64,000 bases of DNA from Capra hircus (Eukaryota; Chordata; Mammalia; Artiodactyla; Bovidae): positions 1 through 64,000 of the forward strand of contig NW_017189763.1 in NCBI RefSeq assembly GCF_001704415.2, in the 5' to 3' direction. Within the stretch, counting starts at the first letter, position 1, and each line of letters opens with the position of its first letter. Below the pieces are notes generated by a model. That model was not told the DNA's origin and did not search any database. It worked only from the letters and a program-made list of their open reading frames with translations. Position numbers and translations under genes: made by a program. Below are positions 11,982 through 22,361 of this stretch, one piece after another.

Positions 11982-11984
11982 CTA
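11982..11984 (-). other. gag-pol boundary UAG, candidate readthrough stop
   Basis: An in-frame TAG separates the end of gag from protease in the same frame, as in gammaretroviruses, where it is suppressed to make Gag-Pol. Purine-rich spacer and GGGG/CCCC and CCCTG/CAGGG pairing possibilities lie just downstream, as expected of a readthrough pseudoknot. An extra TGA sits 12 codons earlier (12,021-12,023), so this copy has two stops in series. Confidence 0.75.
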
Positions 11985-12020
11985 GTCACTCAGTTCATCG
12001 ACGGCCAGGATAGGGGTCTT

Positions 12021-13526
12021 TCATGGTCCCTTCTTTTTTTTAGGACATTCTTTGGCCCAGTGTCCTTCCTCCTTACAATAGGCGCATTGATTCTTTCCTA
12101 ATGCTGGTCGTGTACGGGGGCAGCTCTTACCTTCAGCCGCTAGGCGGCGCAGCTGGTGCTCCCTTTCTCCCGAATCAGGAACTGTTGCCACTAGCAGGAT
12201 GCATGCCATATTGCGGATCTGGTGGTCTGCTGCCTTAGCTTGTTTTTCCTTGGGGGTCTCTCGAGTATTGTAGACCCTTTCTGCCACTGTTATTAAATCC
12301 TGGATACTCTTTTCACCCAGGTGTTCTGGTTTTTGTAACATTTTCCTGATGTCTGGAGCCGCCTGGTTGACAAAATGCATTATCAAAGCATCCTGAGTGC
12401 CTTCTGCTTCTGGGTCCATGGGGGTGTATTGTCTAAAGGCTTCCATCAGCCTTTCCAGATAAGCGGGTGGACTCTCAGTGGGGCCTTGTTGAACATCTCC
12501 TACTCTAGCTAGGTTAGTGGGTTTCTGTGCAGTTGCCTTGAGCCCCCCCCCCAACAGAGTCTGGCGGTAGACCCGGAACCTCTCCTTACCTTGTGCCATA
12601 TTGTAATCCCAGTCAGGTCGTGATAAAGGAAAAGAGGTGTTAATTTCATCTATATTAGTGGTGGGTTCTCCATTTGCCCCTGGGACCCTTTTACAGGCCT
12701 CATTCTGTATTCTCTCTCTCTCTTCCATGGTGAAGAGAATCTGGAGCAGCTGTTGACAGTCATCCCAGGTGGGCTGATGAGTAAAAAGCACAGTTTCTAG
12801 AAGGTTAGTTAGATCTCTAGGGTTATCTGAGAACTTAGCATTCTGTGACCTCCAGTTATATAGGTCACTGGTAGAGAAGGGCCAATATTGATGAGGTTGG
12901 TTCCCTTCCTCGTCGGGGGGACCGGCCACTTGTAAAGGGAGGGCAACTGTTGAGTCTACTGGCCCCGCTGGAGACATGGCTCGCCTATGGCGAGTATTTT
13001 GTGCAGGCCTCTCTTCTGATGCTTCGGCCCTAGGTGGAGGGATAGCAGGGGCCCGCAGTGGCTCGAGGGGTTGGTAAGGGGGTGGGAAGAGAAGTTCTTC
13101 CTCTGTTCCCCCTTGTAAAATGAGGTACAATGGCACCGTTGGTTCAGGTTCCTTGGGATCTTTCAGGTTCTTTCCTACATGTGTCACCAGCACCTGTGCA
13201 GTGGAGAAACCCTGTTGAGGCAAGAAAGGTTTTACCCGTGGAGGAGGGCACAATATAAGATCTTTCCACACTATTACATAGGGAACTTGGTCAGGGTGTC
13301 TGCTCCTTGGTCGAAAGATGATATCTTGGACTTGGTGCATGGTTTCCAAGTCAAAGGTGCCCTCTGGGGGCCATCTCACATGGAAGGTTGGCCATTCCGC
13401 ACTGCAAAAAGTGATTAATTTATCTTTCTTAATTTCCACACTGAGGTCACGTGCGCACATCTTGACCTCCTTAAAATGGTCAGTGATCAGGGATAGAAGG
13501 GTAGGGTTAGATTGACTTTGCCCCAT
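12021..13526 (-). CDS. gag: gag polyprotein, open frame of 501 codons
   Basis: The start is the ATG at 13,526, chosen because it begins MGQ, the N-myristoylation form of gammaretroviral Gag. Matrix spans about residues 1-130. A PPPY late-budding motif lies at 148-151 in a proline-rich p12-like stretch. Capsid runs from about 195, with a major homology region at about 346-370. Nucleocapsid carries one zinc knuckle, C481-X2-C484-X4-H489-X4-C494. In the family Gag builds the immature particle at the plasma membrane and packages RNA. The frame is open throughout and ends at a TGA 12 codons before the UAG that separates gag from pol, so it lacks only the last dozen residues. Neighbouring pol and env are badly broken. 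Confidence 0.9.
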   Translation of the reverse strand: MGQSQSNPTLLSLITDHFKEVKMCARDLSVEIKKDKLITFCSAEWPTFHVRWPPEGTFDLETMHQVQDIIFRPRSRHPDQVPYVIVWKDLILCPPPRVKPFLPQQGFSTAQVLVTHVGKNLKDPKEPEPTVPLYLILQGGTEEELLFPPPYQPLEPLRAPAIPPPRAEASEERPAQNTRHRRAMSPAGPVDSTVALPLQVAGPPDEEGNQPHQYWPFSTSDLYNWRSQNAKFSDNPRDLTNLLETVLFTHQPTWDDCQQLLQILFTMEERERIQNEACKRVPGANGEPTTNIDEINTSFPLSRPDWDYNMAQGKERFRVYRQTLLGGGLKATAQKPTNLARVGDVQQGPTESPPAYLERLMEAFRQYTPMDPEAEGTQDALIMHFVNQAAPDIRKMLQKPEHLGEKSIQDLITVAERVYNTRETPKEKQAKAADHQIRNMACILLVATVPDSGEREHQLRRLAAEGKSCPRTRPALGKNQCAYCKEEGHWAKECPKKKKGP

Positions 13527-13784
13527 CATTCCTAGATCAGTCAGATGTTGGTAAATTAACACAGACAGTAGAGATAGCCACACAGACAGACAGAGAGACA
13601 GAAGATACAGACCTCCAGGAGTCCAGAGGTAAAACTGAATGTAAGACGACAGCCTCCGACCATTCAGCAGGAGCGACCCGCTATCGTCTACAGAGAACAG
13701 GGGCACTCCGTCCCCTCCGAAGGGGCCGGGGACATCTCCCAATGACCCGCACCGGTGACCTGCCAGCGCCTCCGCCTGAGTCAT
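13527..13784 (-). other. In-frame leader upstream of gag, glyco-Gag-like
   Basis: The gag frame stays open upstream for 86 more codons from an ATG at 13,784; an in-frame TGA lies at 13,794-13,796. Residues about 58-80 of the extended frame form a hydrophobic Leu/Ser/Trp-rich segment long enough to span a membrane, and the leader runs directly into MGQ. Murine leukaemia and related viruses make a glycosylated Gag from such an upstream in-frame extension, usually from CUG. That this leader was translated is inference. Confidence 0.6.
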
Positions 13785-13889
13785 ATACAAGCTTCAGAAA
13801 ATAGGCCTTATCAGAAACAAAGAGACAGAGAAGAGCTTACCGGCTGCAGATAACTCTCTGGATCAGTTTCCCTGTGGGACAGATGGGAG

Positions 13890-13907
13890 ATCCCGGACGA
13901 GCCCCCA
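13890..13907 (-). other. Primer binding site, tRNA-Pro type
   Basis: The minus strand reads TGGGGGCTCGTCCGGGAT, complementary to the 3' end of proline tRNA and the same site used by murine leukaemia virus. It lies two bases inside the 5' LTR. This supports both the class assignment and the orientation. Confidence 0.93.
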
Positions 13908-13981
13908 AATGTTATGCCCAAGTCTCGAAATCTCCCTATGACCACCAGGGAGCCGATATCTGATGTAAAAGCAAGAGAGTT

Positions 13982-13987
13982 TTTATT
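13982..13987 (-). terminator. AATAAA polyadenylation signal in the LTR
   Basis: AATAAA on the minus strand in the R region. The equivalent in the 3' LTR, where it would act, is at 7250-7255. Confidence 0.75.
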
Positions 13988-14064
13988 ACCAAGCTCAAGC
14001 TGGGGCTCCCACCGTTACTGATGCAGCGGCTAAGGAGAGGAGCCCCAAACTCTGGGTTACATTG

Positions 14065-14072
14065 CTTATATA
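14065..14072 (-). promoter_or_regulatory. TATA box in the 5' LTR
   Basis: TATATAAG on the minus strand, about 80 bases upstream of the polyadenylation signal. The matching box in the 3' LTR is at 7332-7339. Confidence 0.8.
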
Positions 14073-14409
14073 GGGTATTCTCGCATGAAAAATTTGAAAA
14101 ACGGGAGTTTCTGGGTTGGGAGACATCTAATTGGTTACATTCTGTGGAAGGGTTAGGTGTTGGGTTCTGATTGGTTTTCATTTCCTGGGCTGGCCACGGG
14201 TTCTAATTGGTTCCCATTTCCAGGCCTTAATTCAAATTTCCCAGGCAGGTCATAAGTCCTGAATGTAAAGTCAGGAGATCCTGATCTGGGATCTGATTGG
14301 CTCACAGGTGGTGGGGTGAGGTCAGGGGATTTCCAGAGACTCTTTCCTCAGAACTCTAAAATGGAGTCTTTTATTTTTTTGGGCAACATGGAATGGCTTC
14401 GGCTCTTCA

Positions 14410-14928
14410 CTACCTCAGGTTAGCTCCCTCAGATTGTCTTCAAGGCATTCAGGCCTGGTCTCTACCCTAAGCAATGCAGCCCGTGCCTCCCTATTTAGCC
14501 CCCTCTTGCTGGTGGCGAAGGCAAGAGTCTGGGCTACTCCTCCACTGGGAGTTGCTGTTAGGCACATAATCTGTGGGTTTTATTTATTTATTTTTCCTCC
14601 CGGTTATGTTGCCTCTGGGATTCCAAAACTCCCCACAGACTCGCCAGTGAGAGGGTTTCCTGGTGTTTAGAAACTTCTCCTCTTTTACAATTCCCTCCCT
14701 GGGATGGGTCTCTGTCCCTAACTCTTTTGTCTCTCTTTTATCCTTTATATTTTGTCCTACCTCCTTTCGAAGACAATGGTCTGCCTTTCTGGGTGCCTGG
14801 TGTCCTCTGCCAGGGTTCAGAAATTGTTTTGTAAAATTTGCTCAACTTTCAAATGACCTTTCAATGAATTTGTGGGGTGAGAAAGTGGTCTCCCATCCTA
14901 TTCCTCCACCATCTTAGGACCACCCCCT
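14410..14928 (-). mobile_element. Antisense L1 5' end (piece 3 of 3)
   Basis: The 5'-terminal ~520 bp of the same L1. On the minus strand it starts with the GGGGGTGGTCCTAAGATGG-type motif of a ruminant L1 5' end (right edge about 14,928). The sequence is continuous with 7177 across the provirus apart from the four bases at the insertion site. Confidence 0.8.
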
Positions 14929-15149
14929 GAACTTCACTGTTTAATAAAAGAATAAATCTCACTTAAATTTATTATTACTACTGATATATTTGGGCTCATT
15001 TATGCTGTTTTAATTTGTTTTATTACTTGTTTGTTTTTATTTGTAATGCTTAGTTACAATGCTTTCATTTTTTACTTCCTTTTTCTTGGATTGACCAAAC
15101 TTATTTATTCCTTTAGTGGTTTCAAATATATAAAAGGGTATATTCTTTC
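14929..15149. other. AT-rich low-copy stretch
   Basis: No open frame or repeat that I can name. It separates two antisense L1 pieces. Confidence 0.4.
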
Positions 15150-15958
15150 AGTGATTAATTTAAAATTTTATTTAATTAAAAAAATTTTTTTTACAATAGG
15201 TCCTCATTGGCTATCTATTTTAAATAAGTGTGAACACATCATTCTCAAACTTCCAGTTTATTTCTCCCTCAACATTTCCCCCTTGGTAACCATAAGTTCA
15301 TTCTGTACATCTGTGACTGTGTTTCTGTTTTGTGAATAAGTTCATTTGTATTTTTTATTTAGACTCCAAATATGAACAATAACATATTTTTATCTTTCCC
15401 TGTCTGATTTACTTCACTTGATAAGATAATCTCCTTGCTGCAAATGATATTATTTCATTCTTTTTCATGACAGAGTAATATTACATTGTATATGTCTGAC
15501 ACATCTGTTTTATCCATTCCTCTTTTGATGGACATTTAGATTGCTTCCATTCCTTGGTTACTGTAAACAGCACTGCAATGATCATTGGGTGCATGTATTT
15601 TTTCATACCATGTTTTGCACTAGATATACACCCAGGAGTGGGATTGCCAGAGCATATGGTAGCTCTAATTTTACTTTTCAAGAAATATCCATACTGTTTA
15701 CCATACTGGCTGTATCAATTTACATTCATACCAACAGTGTGGAGTGTTCCTTTTTCTCAATACCCACTCCAACATTTATTGTTTATAGATTTTTCAATGA
15801 TGGCCATTCTGGCTGGTGTGAGGTGATATCTCATTGTAGTTACGATTTGAATTCCTCTAGTAATTAGCGATGTTGAGCATCCTATCCTGTGTCACATGGG
15901 CACCTGTATGTCTTCTTTGGAGAAATGTTTGTTTAGGTCTTCTGCTCATCTGTGTTTA
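15150..15958 (-). mobile_element. Antisense old L1, 3' UTR and ORF2 end
   Basis: It starts with an L1 3' UTR (the antisense text around 15,200-15,480 describes the usual A-rich tail-proximal sequence) and runs into ORF2 C-terminal sequence at 15,480-15,950. The frame is broken. A second L1 3' UTR starts right after it at about 15,959, so two L1 3' ends lie in tandem. Confidence 0.8.
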
Positions 15959-17747
15959 CCCAGTATGTATAAGTTTATTTTGTATATCTGTAACTCTATT
16001 TTGTTTTGTAGTTAAGCTTATTTACAACTCTATTTTTAGATTTAACATATAAGTAATGTCAAATGATACTTGTCTTTATCTGTCTGACTTACATCACTTG
16101 GTATTACAATCTCTAGGTCCATCCATGTTGCAGAAAATCATATTATTTTTGTTTTTATGGATGAATAATAATCTATTGTAAATATGTACCACAACTTCTT
16201 TATCCATTCCTCTGTTTATGAATATTTTGGCTGATTTTATGGCTTGGCTATTGTAAATAATACTTCAGTGAACATTGGGTTGCATGCATCGTTTTGAATG
16301 ATGATTTTCTCTAGATATATGCCCAGCAGTGGGATTATTGGATCATATGTTAACTCTATTTTCAGTTTTTTAAGGACACCATACTCTTCCCCACAGTCTT
16401 GTATGAGTTTTCATTCCCTGGAACAATGTAGGAGGCTTCCCTTTTCTCCATGCCTCCTCCAAAAACTATTGTTTGTAAACTTTTTGATAATGGCCATTCT
16501 GATGGGTGTGAGATAATACTTCATTGTAGTTTTGATTTGTATTTTTCTAATATTTAGTGATGTTGAGCATCTTTTCATATGACTTTTAAGCATCTGCATG
16601 TTTTCTCTGTAGGAATGTCTGTTTAGATTTTCAACCTAATTTTTTGATTGGGTTGCTTGTTTTCTGATATTGAGCTGCATGGGCTGTTTTTTATATTTTG
16701 AAGATTAATGCTGTTTTGGTTATTTCATTTGTTAATATTTTCTCCTATTCTGGGATTTGCATTTTATTTGTTTATAGTTTCCTTTCCTGTGAAAAAGTTG
16801 TTTAATTAGGTTCCATTTTTGTATTTTGTTTTTATTTTCATTATTTTAGGAGATGGCTTGTAAAAGATCTTGCAGCAATTTATGTCAGAGAGTGTTCTCC
16901 CTACATTTTCTTTTTATTGTATCCAAGCTAATGTTTAGGTCTTTAATCCATTTTGAGCTTATTTTGGGATATGGTATAAGTGTGTGATCTTATTTCATTC
17001 TGTAATGTGTAGCTGTTGAGTTTCCAGCATCACTTATTGAAGTGACTGTCTTTTATCCATCGCACATTCTTGCCTCCTTTGTCATAGGTTAGGTGACCAT
17101 AGTTGTTTGGGCTTATCTCTGGACTTTATATCCTGTATCATTGATTTGTACTTTTATTTTTGTGGTATTACCATACATTTTTATTACTGTTGCTTTGTAG
17201 TATAGTCTGAAAATAGGGAGCCTGTTTATTCTAGCTCTGCTTTTTTTTCTCACAAATACTTTAGCTATTTGGAGACATTTGTGTTTCCATACAAGTTGTA
17301 AAATATATTGCTCCGATTCAGTGAAAAAAAAATGGTGGTATTTTGATACAGACTGCATTGAATCTGTATATTATCTTGGGAAATACAGCTATCTTCACAA
17401 TATTGATTCTTCCAATCCAATAACATGGTATATCCATCCATTTGTTTAAATTTTTTAAATTTAAACATTTAAACATTTTTTAATGTTTTAATTTTTAACA
17501 TTTAAACATTTAAACATTTTTTAAATTTCTTTCATCAGTTTCTAATAGTTTTCTGAGTACAGTATTTTTTTTGACTCCTTGAGTAGGTTTATTTCTAGCT
17601 ATTTCATTATTTTGATGAAATAGTAAATGACATTGTTTTCTTAATTTCTCCTTCTGATCTATCATTGTTAGTATATAGCAATGCAAGATATTTCTGTGCA
17701 TTAAATTTGTATCCAGCAAATTTACTAAATTTATTGATGAGCTCTAA

Positions 17748-18292
17748 GATACTTACTCCTTGGCAAGAAACTTATGACCAACTTAGATACCATATTCAAA
17801 AGCAGAGACATTATTTTGCCAACAAAGGTCCATCTAGTCAAGGCTATGGTTTTTCCAGTGGTCATGTATCGATGTGAAATTTGAACTGTGAAGAAAGCTG
17901 AGCACCAAAGAATTGATGCTTTTGAACTGTGGTGTTGGAGAAGACTCTTGAGAATCCCTTGGACTGTAAGGAGATGCAACCAGTCCATTCTAAAAGAGAT
18001 CAGTCCTGGGTTTTCTTTGGAAGAACTGATGCTAAAGCTGAAACTCCAGTACTTTGGCCACCTCATGCAAAGAGCTGACTCATTGGAAAAGACTCTGATA
18101 CTGGAAGGGATTGTGGGCAGGAGGAAAATGGGAAGACAGAGGATGAGATGGCTGGATGGCATCACCGACTCAATGGACATAAGTCTGGGTGAACTCCGGG
18201 AACTGGTGATGGACAGGGAGGCCTGGCATGCTGCAATTCATGGAGTAGCAAAGAGTCGGACACAACTGAGTGACTGAACTGAACTGAACTGA
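17748..18292 (+). mobile_element. BovB 3' fragment (5'-truncated)
   Basis: Starts inside the region after RT (CTTACTCCTTGG motif) and ends with the typical ACTGAACTGAACTGA BovB tail. A 5'-truncated insertion into the antisense L1. It carries a 129-codon open frame (17,888-18,277) that belongs to the BovB 3' region. Confidence 0.9.
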
Positions 18293-18307
18293 CTAATTTT
18301 CTGGCAG

Positions 18308-21300
18308 AAGCACTCCAGCTGTGATGGACAGTGCAGAAGCATGCCCAAGAGAAGCTACCCCACATCCGAGGTCAGGGGTGGCAGCTGGGAAGAGCTACCA
18401 CATGCCTGAGGTCAGGGGCAGCGGCTGAGGGGAGCAACACCATGTCCAAGGAGCAGTGGTGGCGCAGGCACAGGAGGGCCTAGAGGAGCTACTCCAAGTT
18501 CAAGGTCAGGAGGGGTGGCTATGAGGAGATACCCCTCATCCAGGGTAAGGAGTAGGGGCTGCACTTTCCTGGAGCAGCCATGAAGAGATACCCCAGGTCC
18601 AAGATCAAAGAAACCCAAGTAGGTTGGTAGGTGTTGTGAGAGGCATCAGAGGGCAGACACACAAACCATAATCACAGAAAACTAGTCAATCTGGTCACAC
18701 AGACCACAGCCTTGTCTAACTCAATGAAACTAAGCCATGCCGTGTGGGGCCACCCAAGATGGGCGGGTCATGGTGGAGAGGTCTGACAGAATGTGGTCCA
18801 CTGGAGAAGGGAATGGCAAACTGCTTCAGTATTTTTGCCTTGAGAACGCCATGAACAGTATGAAAAGGCAAAATGATAGGATATTGAAAGAGGAACTCCC
18901 CAGGTCTGTAGGTGCCCAATATGCTACTGGAGATCAGTGGAGAAATAACTCCAGAAAGAATGAAGGGATGGAGCCAAAGCAAAAACAATACCCAGTTGTG
19001 GATATGACTGGTGATAGGAGCAAGGTGTGATGTTGTAAAGAGCAATATTGTATAGGAACCTGGAATGTTAGGTCCATGAATCAAACAAATTGGAAGTGGT
19101 CAAACAGGAGATGGCAAGAGTGAAAGTCAACATTCTAAGAATCAGGGAACTAAAATGGACTGGAATGGGTGAATTTAGCTCACATGACCATTATATCTAC
19201 TATTGTGGGCAGGAATCCCTTAGAGGGAATGGAGTAGTAATCACGGTCAACAAAAGAGTCTGAAATGCAGGACTTGGATGCAATCTCAAAAACGACAGAA
19301 TGATCTCTGTTCCTTTCCAAGGCAAAACATTCAATATCACAATAATCTAAGTCTATGCTCCAACCAGTAACACTGAAATAACTGAAGTTGAATGGTTCTA
19401 TGAAGACCTACAAGACCTTTTAGAACTAACACCCCCCAAAGATGTCCTTTTCATTATGGGGGACTGGAATGCAAAAGTAGGAAGTCAAGAAACACCTAGA
19501 GTAACAGGCAAATTTGGCCTAGGAATACAGAATGAAGCAAGGCAAAGGTTAATAGAGTTTTGCCAAGAGAACGCACTGGCCATAGTAAACACTCTCTTCC
19601 AACAACACAAGAGAAGACTCTACACATGGACATCACCAGATGGTCAACACTGAAATCAGATTGATTATATTCTTTGCAGCCAAAGATGGAGAAGCTCTAT
19701 ACAGTCAGCAGAAACATGACTGGGAGCTTACTGTGGATAAGATCATGAATTGCTTATTGGCAAATTCAGACTAAAATTGAAGAAAGTAGGGGAAATCACT
19801 AGACCATTCATGTATGACCTATATCAAATTCCTTATGATTATACAGTGGAATAATCATAAGGAAGGAGAAATAGATTTAAGGGAATAGATCTGATAGAGT
19901 GCCTGATGAACTAAACAATGAGGTTTGTGACATTGTACAGGAGATAGGGATCAAACCATTGCCATGGAAAAGAAATGCAAAAAAGCAAAATGGCTGTCTG
20001 GGGAGGCCATACAAACAGCTGTGAAGGGAAGAGAAGTGAAAAGCAAAGGAGAGAAGGAACAATATAAGCATCTGAATGCAGAGTTCCAAAGAATAGCAAG
20101 GAGAGATTGAAAAAACCTTCCTCAGCGATCAATGGAAATAAATAGAGGAAAACAACAGAATGAGAAAGACTAGAGATCGCTTCAAGAAAATTAGAGATAC
20201 CAAGGGAACATTTCATGCAAAGATGGGTTCGATAAAGGAAAGAAATGCTATGGACCTAACAGAAGCAGAAGATATTAAGAAGAGGTGGCAAAAATACACA
20301 GGAGAATTGTACAAAAAAAAATCTTCACGACCCAGATAACCACGATGGTGTGATCACTCAACTAGAGCCAGACTTCCTGGAATGTGAAGTAAAGTGGGCC
20401 TTAGAAAGAATCACTACGAACAAAGCTAGTGGAGGTGATGGAATTCCAGTTGAGCTATTTCAAATCCTGGAAGATAATGCTGTGAAAATGCTGCACTCAA
20501 TATGCCAGCAAATCTGGAAAACTCAGCAGTGGCCACAGGACTGGAAAAGTCACTTTTCATTCTAATCCCAAAGAAAGGCAATGCTAAAGAATGCTCAAAC
20601 TACCACACAATTGCACTCATCTTACACGCTAGTAAAGTAATGCTCAAAATTCTCCAGTCCAGGCTTCAGCGGTACATGAACCGTGAACTTCCAGATGTTC
20701 AAGCTGGTTTTAGAAAAGGCAGAGAACCAGAGATCAAATTGCCAACATCCGTTGGATCATTGAAAAAGCAAGAGAGTTCGAGAAAAACGTCTATTTCTGC
20801 TTTATTGACTATGCCAAAGCCTTTGACTGTGTGGATCACAATAAACTGTGAAAAATTATTCAAGAGAATGGAATACCAGACCACCTGACTTGCCTCTTGA
20901 TAAACCTATATGCATGTCAGGAAGCAACAGTTAGAACTGGGCATGGAACAACAGACTGTTTCCAAATAGGAAAAGGAGTTCATCAAGGCTGTATATTGTC
21001 ACCCTGCTTATTTAACTCTTATGCAGAGTACATCATGAGAAACGCTGGGCTTGAAGAAGCACAAGCTGGAATCAAGATTGCCAGGAGAAATATCAATAAC
21101 CTCAGATATGCGGATGACACCACCCTTATGGCAGAAAGTGAAGAGGACTAAAAAGCCTCTTGATGAAAGTGAAGGAGAGCAAAAAAGTTCGCTTAAAGCT
21201 CAATATTCTAAAACTAAGATCATGGCATCCGGTCCCATCACTTCATGGGAAATAGATGGGGAAACAGTGGAAACAGTGTCAGACTTTATTTTGGGGGGCT

Positions 21301-21872
21301 CCAAAATCACTGCAGGTGGTGATTGCAGCCATGAAATTAAAAGACCCTTACTCCTTGGAAGGACATTTATGACCAACCTAGATAGCATATTCAAAATCAG
21401 AGACATTATTTTGCCAACAATGGTCCATCTATGGTTTTTCCTGTGGTGATGTATGGATGTGAGAGTTGGAATGTTAAGAAAGCTCAGCATTGAAGAATTG
21501 ATGCTTTTGAACTCTGGTGTTGGAGAAGAGTCTTGAAAGTCCCTTGGACTGCAAGGAGATCCAACTAGTCCATTTTAAAGGAGATCAGTCCTGGGTGTTC
21601 TTTGGAAGGACTGATGCTAAAGCTGAAACTCCAGTACTTTGGCCACCTCATGCGAAGAGTTGACTCATTGGAAAAGACTCTGATGCTGGGAGGGATTGGG
21701 GACAGGAGGAGAAGGGGATGACAGAGGATGAAATATCTGGATGGCATCACCGACTCAATGGACAAGAGTTTGGGTGAACTCCAGGAGTTGGTGATGGACA
21801 GGGAGGCCTGGCATGCTGCAATTCATGGGGTCACAATGAGTCAGACACAATTGAGTGACTGAACTGAACTGA
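18308..21872 (+). mobile_element. BovB LINE, near full length
   Basis: About 3.57 kb: 5' UTR (18,308-18,720), endonuclease (GDWNAKVGSQE near 19,456), reverse transcriptase and the ACTGAACTGA tail. RT shows a GVHQGC motif and an intact YADD box near 21,100. Stops and frameshifts divide the protein, including a run of A before 20,330. The 5' UTR repeats the short phrases seen antisense at 5290-5690. A 15-base L1 scrap at its left (18,293-18,307) matches its right flank (21,872-21,886) with a few mismatches, giving a target duplication. Confidence 0.9.
20350..21151 (+). pseudogene. BovB reverse transcriptase fragments
   Basis: Three blocks in different frames (20,350-20,565; 20,502-20,888; 20,897-21,151) together cover NKASGGDGIPVELFQ, the QAGFRKG motif, GVHQGCILSP and the catalytic YADD. 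Each frame change marks a small indel. All catalytic landmarks remain visible, yet no single frame spans them. Confidence 0.85.
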
Positions 21873-22361
21873 GTTATTTTCTTGTAGCATCTATAAGATT
21901 TTCTGTGTATAGAGTTATTTCATCTGTAAAAACTGAAATATTTATTTCTTCTTTTCCAATTTGGATTCCCTTTCTTTCTTTTTTCTCTGACTACCATACC
22001 TAGGATCTCCAAAAGTATGTTAAATAAAAGTGATGAGAGTCGATATACTTGTCTTCTTCCTGATCTTAGTGGAAATGCTTTCATCTTTTCACCATTGAGT
22101 ATGATGATAGCTGTAGGATTGCCATGTATGGTTTTTATTATTTTAAGGTAGATTTCCTATAAACTGACTGTCTGGAGAGCTTTTATCATAAATTGGTGCT
22201 GAACTTTTTCAAAAGCTTTTTCCTGCAATATTGATATAATCATATGGATTTTATTCTTTAGTTTGTTAATGTGGTGTATCACACTGATTCATTTGACTAT
22301 ACTGAAGAATCCTTGAATCCCTGGGATAAATCCCATTTGATCAGCATGTATGTTCCTTTTA

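Larger units (their letters stand above)
7178..14409 (-). mobile_element. Endogenous gammaretrovirus-like provirus, complete LTR to LTR
   Basis: A 7232-bp provirus on the minus strand in the order 5' LTR, primer binding site, leader, gag, pol, env remnant, polypurine tract, 3' LTR. The class is shown by the proline-tRNA primer site, gag and pol in one frame separated by a UAG, a single CCHC knuckle, and the pol domain order protease-RT-RNase H-integrase. The two LTRs differ at about 35 positions in about 490 by hand alignment (~7%). The flanking 4 bp are TTAA (7174-7177) and CTAC (14,410-14,413), a weak match, so the target duplication has probably mutated. It lies in the 5' UTR of an antisense L1. 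Only gag keeps a long open frame. Confidence 0.95.
13910..14409 (-). repeat. 5' LTR of the provirus
   Basis: 500 bp, the partner of 7178-7683, with the same internal order: U3 CCAAT boxes, a TATA box, an AATAAA signal, then U5. It is about 93% identical to the 3' LTR. Many differences are transitions. Confidence 0.93.
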
